Source: Musa acuminata AAA Group (lineage: Eukaryota > Streptophyta > Magnoliopsida > Zingiberales > Musaceae). Taken from it: a DNA stretch of 64,000 bases. The notes beneath the pieces are model-generated. The model was given only the letters and a program-made list of their open reading frames with translations, was not told the DNA's origin and searched no databases. Made by a program: the position numbers and the translations under genes. Location of the stretch: NCBI RefSeq assembly GCF_036884655.1, contig NC_088348.1, forward strand, positions 22,929,501-22,993,500. The letters run 5' to 3'. Positions 49,433 to 60,053 of this stretch are shown piece after piece (the first letter of the stretch is position 1; the number at the start of each line of letters is the position of its first letter).

Positions 49433-50973
49433 GGCTTCGTCAATACATTAAGTTCAATTTGGGAGAGAAAAGCGGCGTTGACACAAAAATTTTTAAGAGA
49501 AGAACGTGTCTGAACCCCCTTTGATGTGTCTCCTAAGATTAGCTCCTTAGGATGAGCATCTATATACTTCCAATCCTTGGGTAAGGATGTTTCAGAAGTG
49601 TATACATCCAAGTTGCTAGTTGGAGAAGGGGTTTCATTTAAATTCAAAGAATCGAAATTAACATCATCATCAAAATCGTTTTTTTTTATTTCGAAAATCT
49701 CATTGAAAACAACATGAATGAATTCTTCAATAATTAAAGTTCTTTTATTGAATATACGAAAAGCTTTAGAAACGGAAGAATAACCAAGAAAAATTCCTTC
49801 ATCGGATTTAACATCAAATTTTCCTAAGGCATCTTTTTCATTCAAGATGAAACACTTACACCCAAAAACTTTAAAATATAAAACATTGGGTTTTTTGTTG
49901 TTCCACAACTCATAGGGAGTTTTGGTGAATAAGGGTCTTGCTAGAACTCTATTTAAAATATAGCATGCAGTGTTTACGGCTTCGGCCCAAAAATATTTGG
50001 GTAGGCTATGTTCATTCAATATGGTTCTTGTCATTTCTTGTAAATTTCTATTTTTTCTTTTTACTACTCCATTTTGTTGAGGATTTCTTGGAGTAGAGAA
50101 GTTGTGGTTGTATCCATTAAGTTCATAAAATTCTTGGAAATCACGGTTTTGAAATTCACTATCGTGATCACTTCTAATTGATAAAATCATAGAACTCTTT
50201 TCATTTTGAATAAGTTTACAAAACTTGGTAAAATATCTAAAGCATTCATTTTTGTGTTTTAAGAAGTAAGTCTATGTGTATCTGCTATAGTCATCTACAA
50301 TGACGAAGGCGTATTTGCTACCTCCTAGGCTTGATGTAGAGATTGGTCCGAACAAGTCCATATGGATCAATTGTAAGGGCCTAGAGGTGCTTATTTGATT
50401 CTTAGATTTGAAACTATCATTAATTTGTTTACCTAATTGACAAGCATCACATATATTATCTTTGATGAACTTGATATGAGGAATTCCTCTTACAAGTTCT
50501 TTGGATGATATTTGAGTGATTAGTTTCATGCTAGCATGACCTAATCTTCTTTGCCATAGCCAAGCATCCTCATTCAAAATCGAGAAACATATTTCATTAC
50601 ACAGATCATTGATGTCAATGGTGTATACATTATTTTGTTTTAATGCAATCATAGATGTGTTTTTGTGTGGTTTTTCAATGATGCAAGCATTAGATTCGAA
50701 TTTGACAATATATCCTTTATCACATAATTGACTAATGCTCAAGAGGTTATGTTTTAAATCATCAACTAACAAAACATCTTCAATAAAGAAGTTGAATTTG
50801 TTATCTATGGTTCCTTTGTCAATGATTTTACCCTTGTTGTTGTCTCCGAAGGTGATATAGCCTTCGTCTATGCTAGTGAGCTTAGAGAATTGAGATGGAT
50901 CTCCGGTCATATGCCTTGAGCATCCACTATCAAGGTATCATCTCTTGCTCCTAGCTTGTGATGGTATATGTTT
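49429..50973 (-). pseudogene. SIRE protease end and integrase
   Basis: Starts in the protease motif YLDSGCSRHMTG (preceded by TGA instead of Trp at about 50934). GAG-pre-integrase (WLWQRRLGHASMKL) and the integrase zinc-binding part CDACQLGKQ follow, then HMDLFGPIS and VDDYSRYT, broken by TAG at 50272 where Trp is expected. 50190-49429 continues with RSDHDSEFQN, STPRNPQQNGVVKRKNR and the C-terminal GKFDVKSDEGIFLGYS. Integrase joins the DNA copy to the chromosome. The D-D-E residues can be followed, but stops prevent expression. Confidence 0.9.
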
Positions 50974-51890
50974 CTATAAGAAAGGATGATCTTTAGGTAC
51001 CCATTTAATCTTAGGTGCCTCAAACATTGATCTACATTGTTTATCATGTTGCATAGAGTTTATCATGGTTCCTTTAGGAACCCAAATTAATTTGTTCATA
51101 CTAATTTTCTTGAATGGACAATAATGTGTTTTGTGTCCATGTTTGCAACAAAAGTTGCATTTGCTTTGGTGTCGAACATGTAAGATGGGGCCTTTTATGA
51201 AGGTGGTTGGATTTTGGTGAGGACTTCTCACAAATCCGATTCCACTTCTTTTGGGAACGTGACCCTTGTTTGTAAGGATCATATTTAAAGACTTGCTACC
51301 AACCTCGAATTTCTTCAAGATGTCCTTAAGTAGCAAGTTTTCCTTTTGGAGAGTTTCTAGATCATGACATTTTATACATGAATCTAAACTATCATGATAT
51401 TCAATTTTTAACTTATCGAAATTACAAGTAAGACTATCATGCTCCTTTTTTAGCAATTTGTATTTTCTACTAATAATCTTGCATTCATCAAATAAGTCAT
51501 AGAAGGTATTTAATAATTCGTCAAATGATAAATCTGCATCAATTAAATTCATTACCTCCTCTCCGATGGCCATTAAGGCGTAATGAGCAACTTGCTCAGT
51601 GTTGGACTCCTCTTCTTCAGACGCGCTCGAATCATCCCACGTTGCTTCGAGCGCCTTCTTCTTTGATGTTTTCTTTTTGGCTTGGGGACAATCACTTTTG
51701 TAGTGTCCCGACTTTTTGCACTCGTAGCAAATAACTTGGTCCTTCTTAGGTTCAAATATATTTTTTATGTCATTCTTAAACTTGTTTCTTTTAATGAATT
51801 TTTTAAATTTTCTTGTTAGAAGTGTCAAGTCATCGTCACAGTCTTCATCACTTGAGTTTTCTCTCAAGTGGTCTTCTAAATTAAATACGA
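50974..51890 (-). pseudogene. SIRE gag C-terminal part with zinc knuckles
   Basis: Open for about 300 codons. LTRKFKKFIKR, then a CCHC knuckle CYECKKSGHYKSDCP, an acidic stretch (SASEEEES), a predicted coiled region (KLLKKEHDSL, LETLQKENLLLKD) and a second knuckle-like CNFCCKHGHKTHYC. The N-terminal capsid region is missing because the viral junction lies just upstream. Nucleocapsid part of the particle protein. Confidence 0.8.
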
Positions 51891-51915
51891 TAGCGTTAGA
51901 ATTTCTTACTATTAT

Positions 51916-52240
51916 GGTGTTCCTACGGGTCTCCCTGCCCTTTTAACACCTTATGTCTTTTGATCGACTTACTTTATGGTATCAGAGCAAGGTTCTTATA
52001 GAAGGATTTCCAAATCCTTGTTCATAATAGTTCTTTCCTGTAAAAGAGAGGACTAGTTTACATAAACTGTAAGTTCCTTCCTATTCTAAGACATTGAAAC
52101 TAGTGGCACAGAGGCTAGACCTAATAAACCCACTGGACTTGAAGTCTTAATTAACCTTGAGGAAGTACTTATCTGATCTAAAAGTAAGTCGATCAAAAGA
52201 CGTAAGGTGTTAAAAGGGCAGGGAGACCCGTAGGAACACC
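51916..52240. repeat. 59-bp inverted repeat around the viral primer site
   Basis: 51916-51974 is the reverse complement of 52182-52240 with one mismatch. The right arm is the natural leader sequence (also present at 60936-60994 in V2). The left arm is not what precedes the primer site at the other end of V1 (55840-55876), so it is an extra inverted copy at the integration border. Confidence 0.85.
51977..51988 (+). other. Viral minus-strand primer-binding site
   Basis: 'tggtatcagagc', the tRNA-Met complementary site used by Caulimoviridae to start reverse transcription. By convention position 1 of badnavirus genomes. Confidence 0.9.
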
Positions 52241-52308
52241 GACAAGGTGAGACGACTAAAATCTAGAAAGGATAAGGAAAACCAGGTTATGAAAGTCTAA
52301 AAGTATAT
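51989..52308 (+). other. Viral leader of V1
   Basis: About 320 bases between primer site and ORF1, collinear with 60863-61159 of V2 (reverse). Such leaders are usually structured and carry short upstream frames; no gene called. Confidence 0.75.
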
Positions 52309-52785
52309 ATGTCTGAAAAATGGGAAGAAGCCATACAACAATGGTACACTAGTTCTCATACTTCAAAGCTTGACTACCTTGACCTTGCAGAAACCCATAG
52401 TCCCACCAGAAAAGAGCTAGCCCATAATCTTACGGTTATTTACGACAGAACCTGCCTGTCTAGTAGAGTCAATTTAAAAAACTTCAAGGCTATTATTGAG
52501 AAAAATCAGAGTCTAGAAAGGGAAATCAAAGGACTCAAGCACTCCATAAAAACTCTCACTGCCTTACTCTCGGAAAATAGACCCCTCACGAAACAAGAAG
52601 TGCGAGATTTGGTTGCAGAAATTTCCAAGCAACCAAAACTTGTGGAAGAAGAGGCTCTCAGACTAACTCAAAGCTTAAATCAAAAGCTGCAGAGGGTTGA
52701 ACAACTTCTATCAAGAATAGAAAAGGCAAAGGAAATTGAGGAAGCCCATCAACAGGCCATTACAACTGCCCAGGAAAACCTCTAG
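52309..52785 (+). pseudogene. Viral ORF1 fused to ORF3 coil region (V1)
   Basis: Codons 1-139 are ORF1 (starts MSEKWEEAI), nearly identical to the complete V2 copy at 60862-60431. After RIEK (52725) the frame passes into AKEIEEAHQQAI, which belongs to the coiled region of ORF3 (compare 57300 in V2). It then stops at a TAG (52783-52785) where V2 has Gln. So a deletion with a short A-rich shared sequence removed the ORF1 end, ORF2, movement and coat regions. ORF1 is a small coiled-coil protein of badnaviruses, virion-associated in some species. The fusion is an accident of rearrangement as far as can be seen. Confidence 0.85.
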
Positions 52786-53991
52786 CTAAAATGTGAAGTA
52801 GAAGAGCTGAAAAGGAAATACCGAGAGTTGGAACAAGAAAATATGGAACTTGACAGGCTCCGCATGGAAAGGGCAGACTTACAAAAGGAGATCAATCTCC
52901 TAAAAGAAAAGGAAAAGGTTGAAAAGGAAAGCACCTATGTCTTACTAATAGAGGAAAAGCAGCAGATACTATCCGCCGAGACGAAAGAAGCCGCCAAACC
53001 AGAAAAAGCAAAGAATATGCTATTCAATCTTAAGGTACAACTTGAAATACCCAATACTCCTATAATCAAGGTAAATGCTATTCTAGACATAAGGGCCACC
53101 TGCATAGATGAAGGCGCGATACCTAGGGAAGCATTGGAAAAGAATCCCTACCTGGTACATTTCAGCGGGATTACATCAAAGACAACAGCAGATAAGAAAT
53201 TGAGAGGAGGAAGAATGATGATAGGTGACAACTCCTTCAGAATCCCATACACATATGCATTCCCTATGAAATTAGGGGATGACATACAGATGATAATCGG
53301 GTGCAATTTCATCCGCACCATGCAAGGAGGAGTCAGAATTGAAGGAAATAAGGTAACCTTCTATAAGAACCTGACCACTATTAACACCCTCCCATATGTT
53401 CCAGTTACAGCTGCAATAGAAGAATTGGAACTAGAAGAAGAAGACTACATCCAAATTCAAGAGCTGGTTCTATACTCAACCGAACCTCAAAAGGACGAAA
53501 ACAAACTCAGAGCACAGTTTGGAAGCCTGATCGAAAAATTAAAGGCCCAAGGGTACATTGGTGAAAATCCTCTTCAACACTGGAAAAAAAACAGGTTGAT
53601 GTGTGAATTGGAAATAAAAAACCCAAACCTTACAATAGAGGACAAGCCATTAAACCACCTCACGCCTCAGGCCAGAGAATCCTTCTCTAAACACGTCAAA
53701 GCACTTCTGGACATTGGCGTGATCAGACCAAGTAAAAGCAAGCACAGGACAACAGCAATCATAGTCAACTCTGGCACAACAGTAGACCCAGTCACTGGCC
53801 AGGAAAAAAGGGGAAAGGAAAGAATGGTCTTTAACTACAGAAGACTAAATGATCTCACTAAAAAAGACCAGTACAGCCTACCAGGGATAAACACCATACT
53901 AAGAAAGGTCAGCAACAGCAAGATATACTCTAAGTTTGACCTAAAATCCGGATTCCATCAGGTAGCAATGCACCCGGACTCAATAGAATAG
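52786..53991 (+). pseudogene. Viral ORF3, protease and RT N-terminal part (V1)
   Basis: Open from 52828 to the TAG at 53989-53991, which replaces a Trp codon. A long Glu/Lys-rich coil comes first, then the aspartic protease. Its catalytic triplet is DIR (53086-53094) rather than DTG and 9 bases are missing just after it, so it is inactive. The RT start follows (FNYRRLNDLT, SKFDLKSGFHQVAM). In the virus this part matures the polyprotein and copies the genome in the cytoplasm. Confidence 0.85.
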
Positions 53992-55400
53992 ACGACTTTC
54001 TGGGTATCAGATGGACTATATGAATGGCTGGCAATGCCATTTGGGCTCAAAAATGCCCCCGCAATATTTCAGAGAAAAATGGATGACTGCTTCAAAGGTA
54101 CGGAACAATTTATAATAGTCTATATAGACGACATCCTAGTATTCTCTGAAAATACGAAGGACCATGCTAGGCATCTTCATAAAATGCTAGAAATCTGTCA
54201 AAAAAATGGATTAGTATTAAGCCCGACAAAAATGAAGATTGCAGTCAAAGAAATAGAATTCCTAGGGGCAGTATTAGGAAACTCAAGGATTAAGTTGCAG
54301 CCCCACATAATAAAAAAAATTACTGAGTTCAAAGAAGAAGACCTAACAACCAAAAGGGGTTTAAGGTCTTGGCTGGGAATTCTAAACTATGCCAGGAATT
54401 ACATTCCAAATCTCGGCAAACTCCTGGGGCCTCTCTACTCGAAAACAAGCCCAACAGGAGAAAAGAGATTCAATGAGCAAGACTGGAAGCTTATCAAGGA
54501 AGTCAAAAGCAAAGTCCAAAGGCTTCCTGATCTAGAAGTACCACCCCCAGATTGCTACATAGTTCTAGAAGTTGATGGATGTATGGAAGGATGGGGAGGA
54601 GTGTGTAAATGGACAAATAAGAAAGGAGATCCAAAGAGCACAGAAAGAATCTGTGCCTATGCTAGCGGAAAATTCTGCCCCATCAAATCAGCCATTGACG
54701 CAGAATTACACGCAGTCCTGAAAACTCTCGAAGTCCTAAAGATCTAATATCTGGACAAAAGAGAGATCCTGATAAGAACGGACTGCCAAGCCATAATCAG
54801 CTTTTTCAACAAATCGGCTCAAAATAAACCATCAAGAGTCCGATGGATGACATTCATTGATTATATCACCGGAAGTGGGGTTGAAGTCCAATTCGAACAC
54901 ATCGAAGGGACAAGTAACATCCTCGCCGACTCCTTATCTAGATTAATCAACATTCTTTTAAATGCAGGATGGAGGGAAGAACAAAAGGACCAACTATCAC
55001 TATTGGCGGAAGCAACCCAAGAACTCAAGGCCAAGCCCAACCCAAAGGCGGAAGCCTTTCTGAATCAAATAGCCTGTAAAATAATAACCTCATATTCCAA
55101 TACACCGATAAGCTCACCTGCCTTCAAAAGGGAAAGAAAAGGTTACTTAATGACGAAGACTCCACAAAGAGGACATTCGAAATCCTACAACAGAAGGCAG
55201 CAGAACAAGCAACCAATGCCTTGCAGCAATACAGAGACATCCACTCACTTAAAGTGGAAGAGTACCGGCGGCGAAGCTCAGGGAAAGACAACTGGTACAA
55301 AGACTGGCTACCAGCTGTCCTCCAACAACAACAACAACTAGAGAGAGCCCTGGCGCTTACAAAAGACACCGCCCAAAGGACGCCAAACTTTAGCATCTAG
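53992..55400 (+). pseudogene. Viral ORF3, RT catalytic part and RNase H (V1)
   Basis: MPFGLKNAPAIFQ and the catalytic YIDDILVFSE (54121 on) mark the RT. RNase H has VDGCMEGWGG, DAELHAV, TDCQAI and ADSLSR. A TAA at 54745-54747 lies within RNase H, and a frameshift near 55135 moves the C-terminal Gln-rich tail into another frame that ends at TAG 55398-55400. The region is close to normal length for a badnavirus but cannot be translated through. Confidence 0.85.
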
Positions 55401-55880
55401 GGACAAGGTGGACCCCTAAATATGTTGAAATCATGCAAACCACCGCCACCTAACGCAATAAGTTAGAAAGTCATGGGCTGAGCCTCGGGGAGCCGCCCGA
55501 CAAGATAAGCTGGCACGCAGTATAGAGCGTACCTTCACTACTTAGCAGTTAAGTAGCACTTTTGAGCTGTGCCTCGGGGAGCCGCTCAAAATTTAAATAA
55601 TTGTACCCGAGGGAATATAAAAGAGAAAGCGAGAAGAACGCGATGGGGCCCAATGAGTACCCGGTTCTATCCATCTCTTCTATATAAACCTCTTAGTAGT
55701 TCTCTTGCAGAAGAGTAGTCGAACACTGAAGTTCTACTTGAGCAAAAATCTCCTGGATCTTTGTAAGAATCTTTTGCTTTCTCTAGTTCCTTGTGCAAAT
55801 CAGTTCTTTGTTATCCTTTTGCAAAAGATATCTTATGATTGAAGGAGTGTATAGTTCCTTGTGCAAATCAGTACTTTATG
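55401..55880 (+). promoter_or_regulatory. Badnaviral intergenic region with promoter (V1)
   Basis: TATA box tatataaa at 55681-55688; transcripts would start about 30 bp on. Upstream lies a direct repeat of 'gcctcggggagccgc' (about 55484 and 55571), possibly an enhancer element. Downstream a 21-bp direct repeat 'tagttccttgtgcaaatcag(t)' occurs at 55784-55804 and 55852-55872. The region ends at a second, incomplete primer site (tggtatcag, about 55879-55887). It is the only pararetroviral promoter in the window and points away from V1, towards the antisense of V2. Confidence 0.75.
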
Positions 55881-55887
55881 GTATCAG

Positions 55888-55941
55888 TACTTGAAAATCA
55901 ATCCACAGAGATTGAACCCCATTACTTTATAAAGTAGTTTA
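55888..55941. other. Filler at the V1/V2 junction
   Basis: About 50 bp ('acttgaaaatcaatccacag' and following) that I cannot place in either viral segment, containing 'tactttat' phrases that echo the primer-site surroundings. Then V2 begins in the RT. Confidence 0.5.
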
Positions 55942-56584
55942 TCTGAAATATTACGGGGGCATTTTTGAGCCCAAATGGCATTGCCAGCCATACATATAGT
56001 CCATCTGGTGCCTAGAAATCCGTCCATTCTATTGAGTCAGGGTGCATTGCTACCTGATGAAATCCGGATTTTAGGTCAAACTTGGAGTATATCTTGCTAT
56101 TGCTGACCTTTCTTAGTATGGTGTTTATCCCTGGTAGGCTGTACTGGTTTTTTTCAGTGAGATCATTTAGTCTTCTGTAGTTAAAGACCATTCTTTCCTT
56201 TCCCCTTTTTTCCTGGCTAGTGACTGGGTCTACTGTTGTGCCAGAGTTGACTATGATAGCTATTGTCCTGTGCCTGCTTTTGCTTGGTCTGATCACGCCA
56301 ATGTCCAGAAGTGCTTTGACGTGTTTAGAGAAGGATTCTCTGGCCTGAGGCGTGAGGTGCTTTAATGGCTTGTCCTCAATTGTAAGGTTTGAGTTTTTGA
56401 TTTCCAGTTCACACATCAACCCGTTTTTTTTCCAGTGTTGAAGAGGATTTTCACCAATGTACCCTTGGGCCTTTAATTTTTCGATCAGGCTTCCAAACTG
56501 TGCTCTAAGTTTGTTTTCGTCCTTTTGAGGTTCGGTTGAGTATAGAACCAGCTCTTGAATTTGGATGTAGTCTTCTTCTTCTAG
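55942..56584 (-). pseudogene. Viral ORF3, RT N-terminal part (V2)
   Basis: Follows the protease after a stop at 56585-56587. Contains ALLDIGVIRPSKS, MVFNYRRLNDL and KFDLKSGFHQVAM, stops at TAG 56012-56014, then runs to AMPFGLKNAP and ends at the junction. The catalytic YIDD part is absent. Confidence 0.85.
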
Positions 56585-57479
56585 TTACAGTTCTTCTATT
56601 GCATCTGTAACTGGAACATATGGGAGGGTGTTAATAGTGGTCAGGTTCTTATAGAAGGTTACCGTATTTCCTTCAATCCTGACTCCTCCTTGCATGGCGC
56701 GGATGAAATTGCACCCGATTATCATCTGTATGTCATCCCCTAATTTCATAGGGAACGCATATGTGTATGGGATTCTGAAGGAGTTGTCACCTATCATCAT
56801 TCTTCCTCCTCTCAATTTCTTATCTGCTGTTGTCTTTGATGTAATCCCGTTGAAATGTACTAGGTAGGGATTCTTTTCCAGTGCTTCCCTAAGTATCGCG
56901 CCTTCATCTATGCAGCATGTGGTGGCCCTTGTGTCTAGAATGACATTTACTTTGATTATAGGAGTATTGGGTATTTCAAGTTGTACCTTAAGGTTGAATA
57001 GCATATTCTTTGCTTTTTCTGGGTTTGGCGGCTTCTTTCGTCTCGGTTGATAGTATTTGCTGATTTTCCTCCATTAGTAAGACATAGGTGCTTTCCTTTT
57101 CAACCTTTTCCTTTTGTTTTAGGAGATTGATCTCCTTTTGTAAGTCTGCCCTTTCCATGCGGAGCCTATCAAGTTCCATATTTTCTTGTTCCAGCTCTCG
57201 GTATTTCCTTTTCAGCTCTTCTACTTCACGTTTTAGCTGGAGGTTTTCCTGGGCAATTGTAATGGCTTGTTGATGGGCTTCCTCAATTTCCTTTGCTTTT
57301 TCTTTTTCTGCTTCCATTATGGCTTTCAATTTCTTTATCTCTGCCTCAAAGTGGTTAATATAATCCTGCTGTTGTTGGAGGAGATTTTTGGGTTCATACT
57401 TGACTGGTTCCTCCAGTGCTACAGGGGTCTTTTTTGTTGAAGTAGTAGATACTGCACATCCCGCACGAGGTGATTTCAC
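56585..57479 (-). pseudogene. Viral ORF3, coiled region and protease (V2)
   Basis: 57479-56988 encodes a long coil (EAEIKKLKAIMEAEKEKAKE, ELKRKYRELEQENMELDRL) that ends in a frameshift at about 56995. 57004-56585 is the protease: its motif reads DTRATTCC, so the catalytic Gly of DTG is changed to Arg. The V4 copy keeps DTGATTCC. Expected inactive. Confidence 0.85.
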
Positions 57480-59010
57480 ACATCGGGCAATGTCGTCTAT
57501 GCCTTTGCTGTGAGATTCTTTTACAGCAGTTGTACCTTTCTAGTCTTGTCGGTAGTTCCTCGTTTATCCTCCAGATGTGGCTGCACTCGGCCTGTTTTTG
57601 TGAGACTTGTATTCTTGCTTTGTATCCTGACTCTGGTCCAATCCACCAGGTCCTGCTATCTTCAACAAGAGCAAATATCTTATGGGTGAAGGAGTGTATA
57701 CCATGTTGTAATTCCTCTACGTCTTCTCCCTCAGAAAATGAGTAGATTGCATCACTTTGGTTTTCTCCTTCTTGGACAGAGATGATTTCATAATCCTCTG
57801 GAAGGTCTAATTGTTCAAACATTGCAACCCTCTTTATGTTTTTGCGGACGTTGGGGCATTCCCTGGCGAAATGTCCTTCCTCACCGCACAAATAGCACTT
57901 GCACCTTTTGTTTCTTACCAGGTGCTTTCTTTTTTCTATCCTTGCATGTGATGAGTGGGGCTTGCCTTTATATGTTGTGGATCTCCTAACCCCGTATTTC
58001 CTTTCGGGCTTGTTATAATACCCTGGGATGGGTATTTCACTACAGAAAGACAGGTCTTTGAGCGCCCTTTTGAATGCGGCGACCTTGCATTCTGCTTCCA
58101 GATATTTGTAGGAAAATAAGATCCTAGGGATTACCCTGATCGTATTGCCCCTGTATTTGGATTCCAAGGCGTCCTTTATTCTCTTTCTTAATTCTCCGGG
58201 CATCTTGGACCATAATTTTTCAGATAGCTCGGGGCTTGTGAACAGCATTCCCGTTTTTTAGGCTAACCTCATGTAGTCATTCAGGAATTGGATAATATGT
58301 TTCAGGTTGTTGCACGAAAGCCTCTCTAGGTCTCTGTAGGCCTCTTCTTGCATCCCGGTTGATCCCTGAAATGGGTCTTCAAGTATGAAGATTGTTCTTA
58401 ATTGAGATAGGATTTTTTGGGTACCTCCTGCTCCGTCGGCGTTTGCCAATAGTAGTTGGTATTCGTCAGGGTATGTCATCCTCCATTGGATCCAGGCTAG
58501 CTTTTCAGATTCACCGAGCAGATTTTTGATAAATTCCATCTTTGCTTGAGAATCTGTGAATCCTTGGAGTGAGACTAAATTCTTAGTTATTGACTCCCAT
58601 CTCATAAAAACTTCATCAAACATCCCTAATTGTGTAGGGATAATGAACATGGCTCCCTGCTGTTGAAATGCTGAGGGTAGGTTCCATGCTTCAGAAAAAT
58701 CCATTGTTTTGAATTTGGCTTGCATAGTGTATCCTTCAAAGGTAGGCTTCTGGATTGTTGACTCTATGTTAATTGCGGGGGGGTAGTTTGCTGGCCCCAT
58801 AGTAGAGTCTGTAGGTGGTCTGTAGTTTGATACGGTAGAGGAGGAATATACTTGTTGGGAGAGTTTGGCTAATCGTGGGTATTCCACTTCCCAATTTTCC
58901 TCAAGTCCTGCTGCTATAATTTCTTCTTGAAATTTTTGGGGATATGGCATCTCCCCACCACCTTCTGAAGCGTCAATATCCTGAAAATAAAAATTCAGGT
59001 TATTCCGCAA
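57394..59010 (-). pseudogene. Viral ORF3, coat protein region with zinc knuckle (V2)
   Basis: 59010-58258 and 58248-57394, separated by a TAA (58258-58260). Contains coat core motifs, then a CCHC knuckle CYLCGEEGHFARECP (about 57890). Further on comes the second cysteine cluster found in badnaviruses (CNCCK, HRRHCPMCEITSCGMC region, about 57530-57450). The first binds nucleic acid in particles; the role of the second is not settled. The frame shifts near the end, at about 57420. Confidence 0.85.
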
Positions 59011-60051
59011 GCCTTCTGCCTCATTGTCTTTGCTGCCCGATGTTTGTATTATGACAGTTATTGTGTGGCTCCGGATTTCTTCCTCGTCGCTGAACGTCTC
59101 GTCATCAGCGGTATTTTAGTTGATCCGACTTGATGTAGATGCAGCTTTGTAATTGTCGAAGCTGACAGATATCCTTCCATCTAATAAATTTCGGCTTCGT
59201 GCTTCTGATGGCTGCATTGGTATTGAGACTTGAGTTGGTCGAATGACCCAGTCTCTTCCTTGTATATCTGTTGTAGAGTACCTCCTCCCTGGTAGTGCCC
59301 TTACACCGTGGCTGGTGAGGTAGTCCACCACCCCTGATACTTCGTACGCAAAGGCAACATTCGGGGTATTTGAAAGTCGCCCTACCATTCCTCGGGTGAC
59401 AAGCAAATTAGCTTCACCATTCCGCCATGTGTCATATCCTCTGGTGAGGATTGAAAGTTGAATATTGCGGTAAAAGTCCCCTATTGTCATCATGATGTCG
59501 GGGATTACGTAGACCAGCTGGCTCCCTCGAGTCAAGTCTACTTCCATGGTGGCAATGATGGACCGATCATCCATCCATCTGTTGTCCCTGAACACTAGTA
59601 GTGCCAGTGTCCCTTCTTCCTGTCGATGCAGGGTTTGCAGCCGTACCTGGAGTGTTCCCAGGTGGATATACTGCATTCTACTCCTCTGAAGCCTTTCGTA
59701 ACTTTCCTCCATGATGAAGGATCTGTCCTCCTGGTTGTTTGTAACCAGCATGGCCTCTTCAGACCTATGAACGTATACCCTGTGATGGGCATCGTCCCTT
59801 CTTGAGTGGTATAGCACCTCAGCTGGTGCTATAGTAGATCTTTCGCGCATAGATAACCTTAGTTGTGCCTGAGGGTCTATCTGCTGTTCTAGGACATGTT
59901 GGGTGGAGACTGAACCTCCAAATAATCTTTGTCCTGCACGTCTTGTTGTCTAGCGAGCGTTAAAGATCCTACGTTGATTTCTTCTATAATCTCGGATTTA
60001 ATCTTCGATCAAGGGGGCAGATGTGGAGACTTCTTGAGTCCTGGTCGTCAT
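59011..60051 (-). pseudogene. Viral ORF3, N-terminal and movement protein region (V2)
   Basis: ATG at 60051, two bases after the ORF2 stop. Stops at 59998-60000 and 59950-59952 interrupt the first 35 codons. 59850-59116 is then open and holds the movement protein (family of 30K-type proteins: DDRSIIATMEVDL, then SQLVYVIPDIMMTIGDF). A TAA at 59116-59118 separates it from the coat region. The movement protein takes particles or genomes through plasmodesmata. Broken. Confidence 0.85.
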
Positions 60052-60053
60052 TT

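Larger units (their letters stand above)
46903..51911 (-). mobile_element. SIRE-type copia element, reverse, truncated at both ends
   Basis: Minus strand order: gag zinc-knuckle region (51890-50974), protease, integrase, RT, RNase H (ending 47925), tail, polypurine tract (about 47541-47527) and the first 620 bp of the 3' LTR (47526-46903). The outer end of the LTR is cut at the ATP2 exon 4 acceptor, and the 5' end is cut inside gag by viral DNA at about 51912. Frames are broken by several stops and frameshifts, so it is dead. Confidence 0.9.
51912..55941 (+). mobile_element. Endogenous badnavirus segment V1 (plus)
   Basis: Viral order: inverted arm, minus-strand primer site, leader, ORF1, then directly the pol half of ORF3 (deletion of ORF2, movement and coat regions), the intergenic promoter region, and again the start of the primer site (55877). 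Family signs: ORF1 of badnavirus type, aspartic protease-RT-RNase H order, tRNA-Met site, single promoter. Best guess is banana streak virus or a close relative. Defective through the deletion, at least three stops and one frameshift. Confidence 0.85.

Noticed and set aside
51916..52240. Inverted repeat as the natural stem of the viral leader
   Set aside because: The left arm does not match what precedes the primer site at the other end of V1, so it is not native leader sequence.
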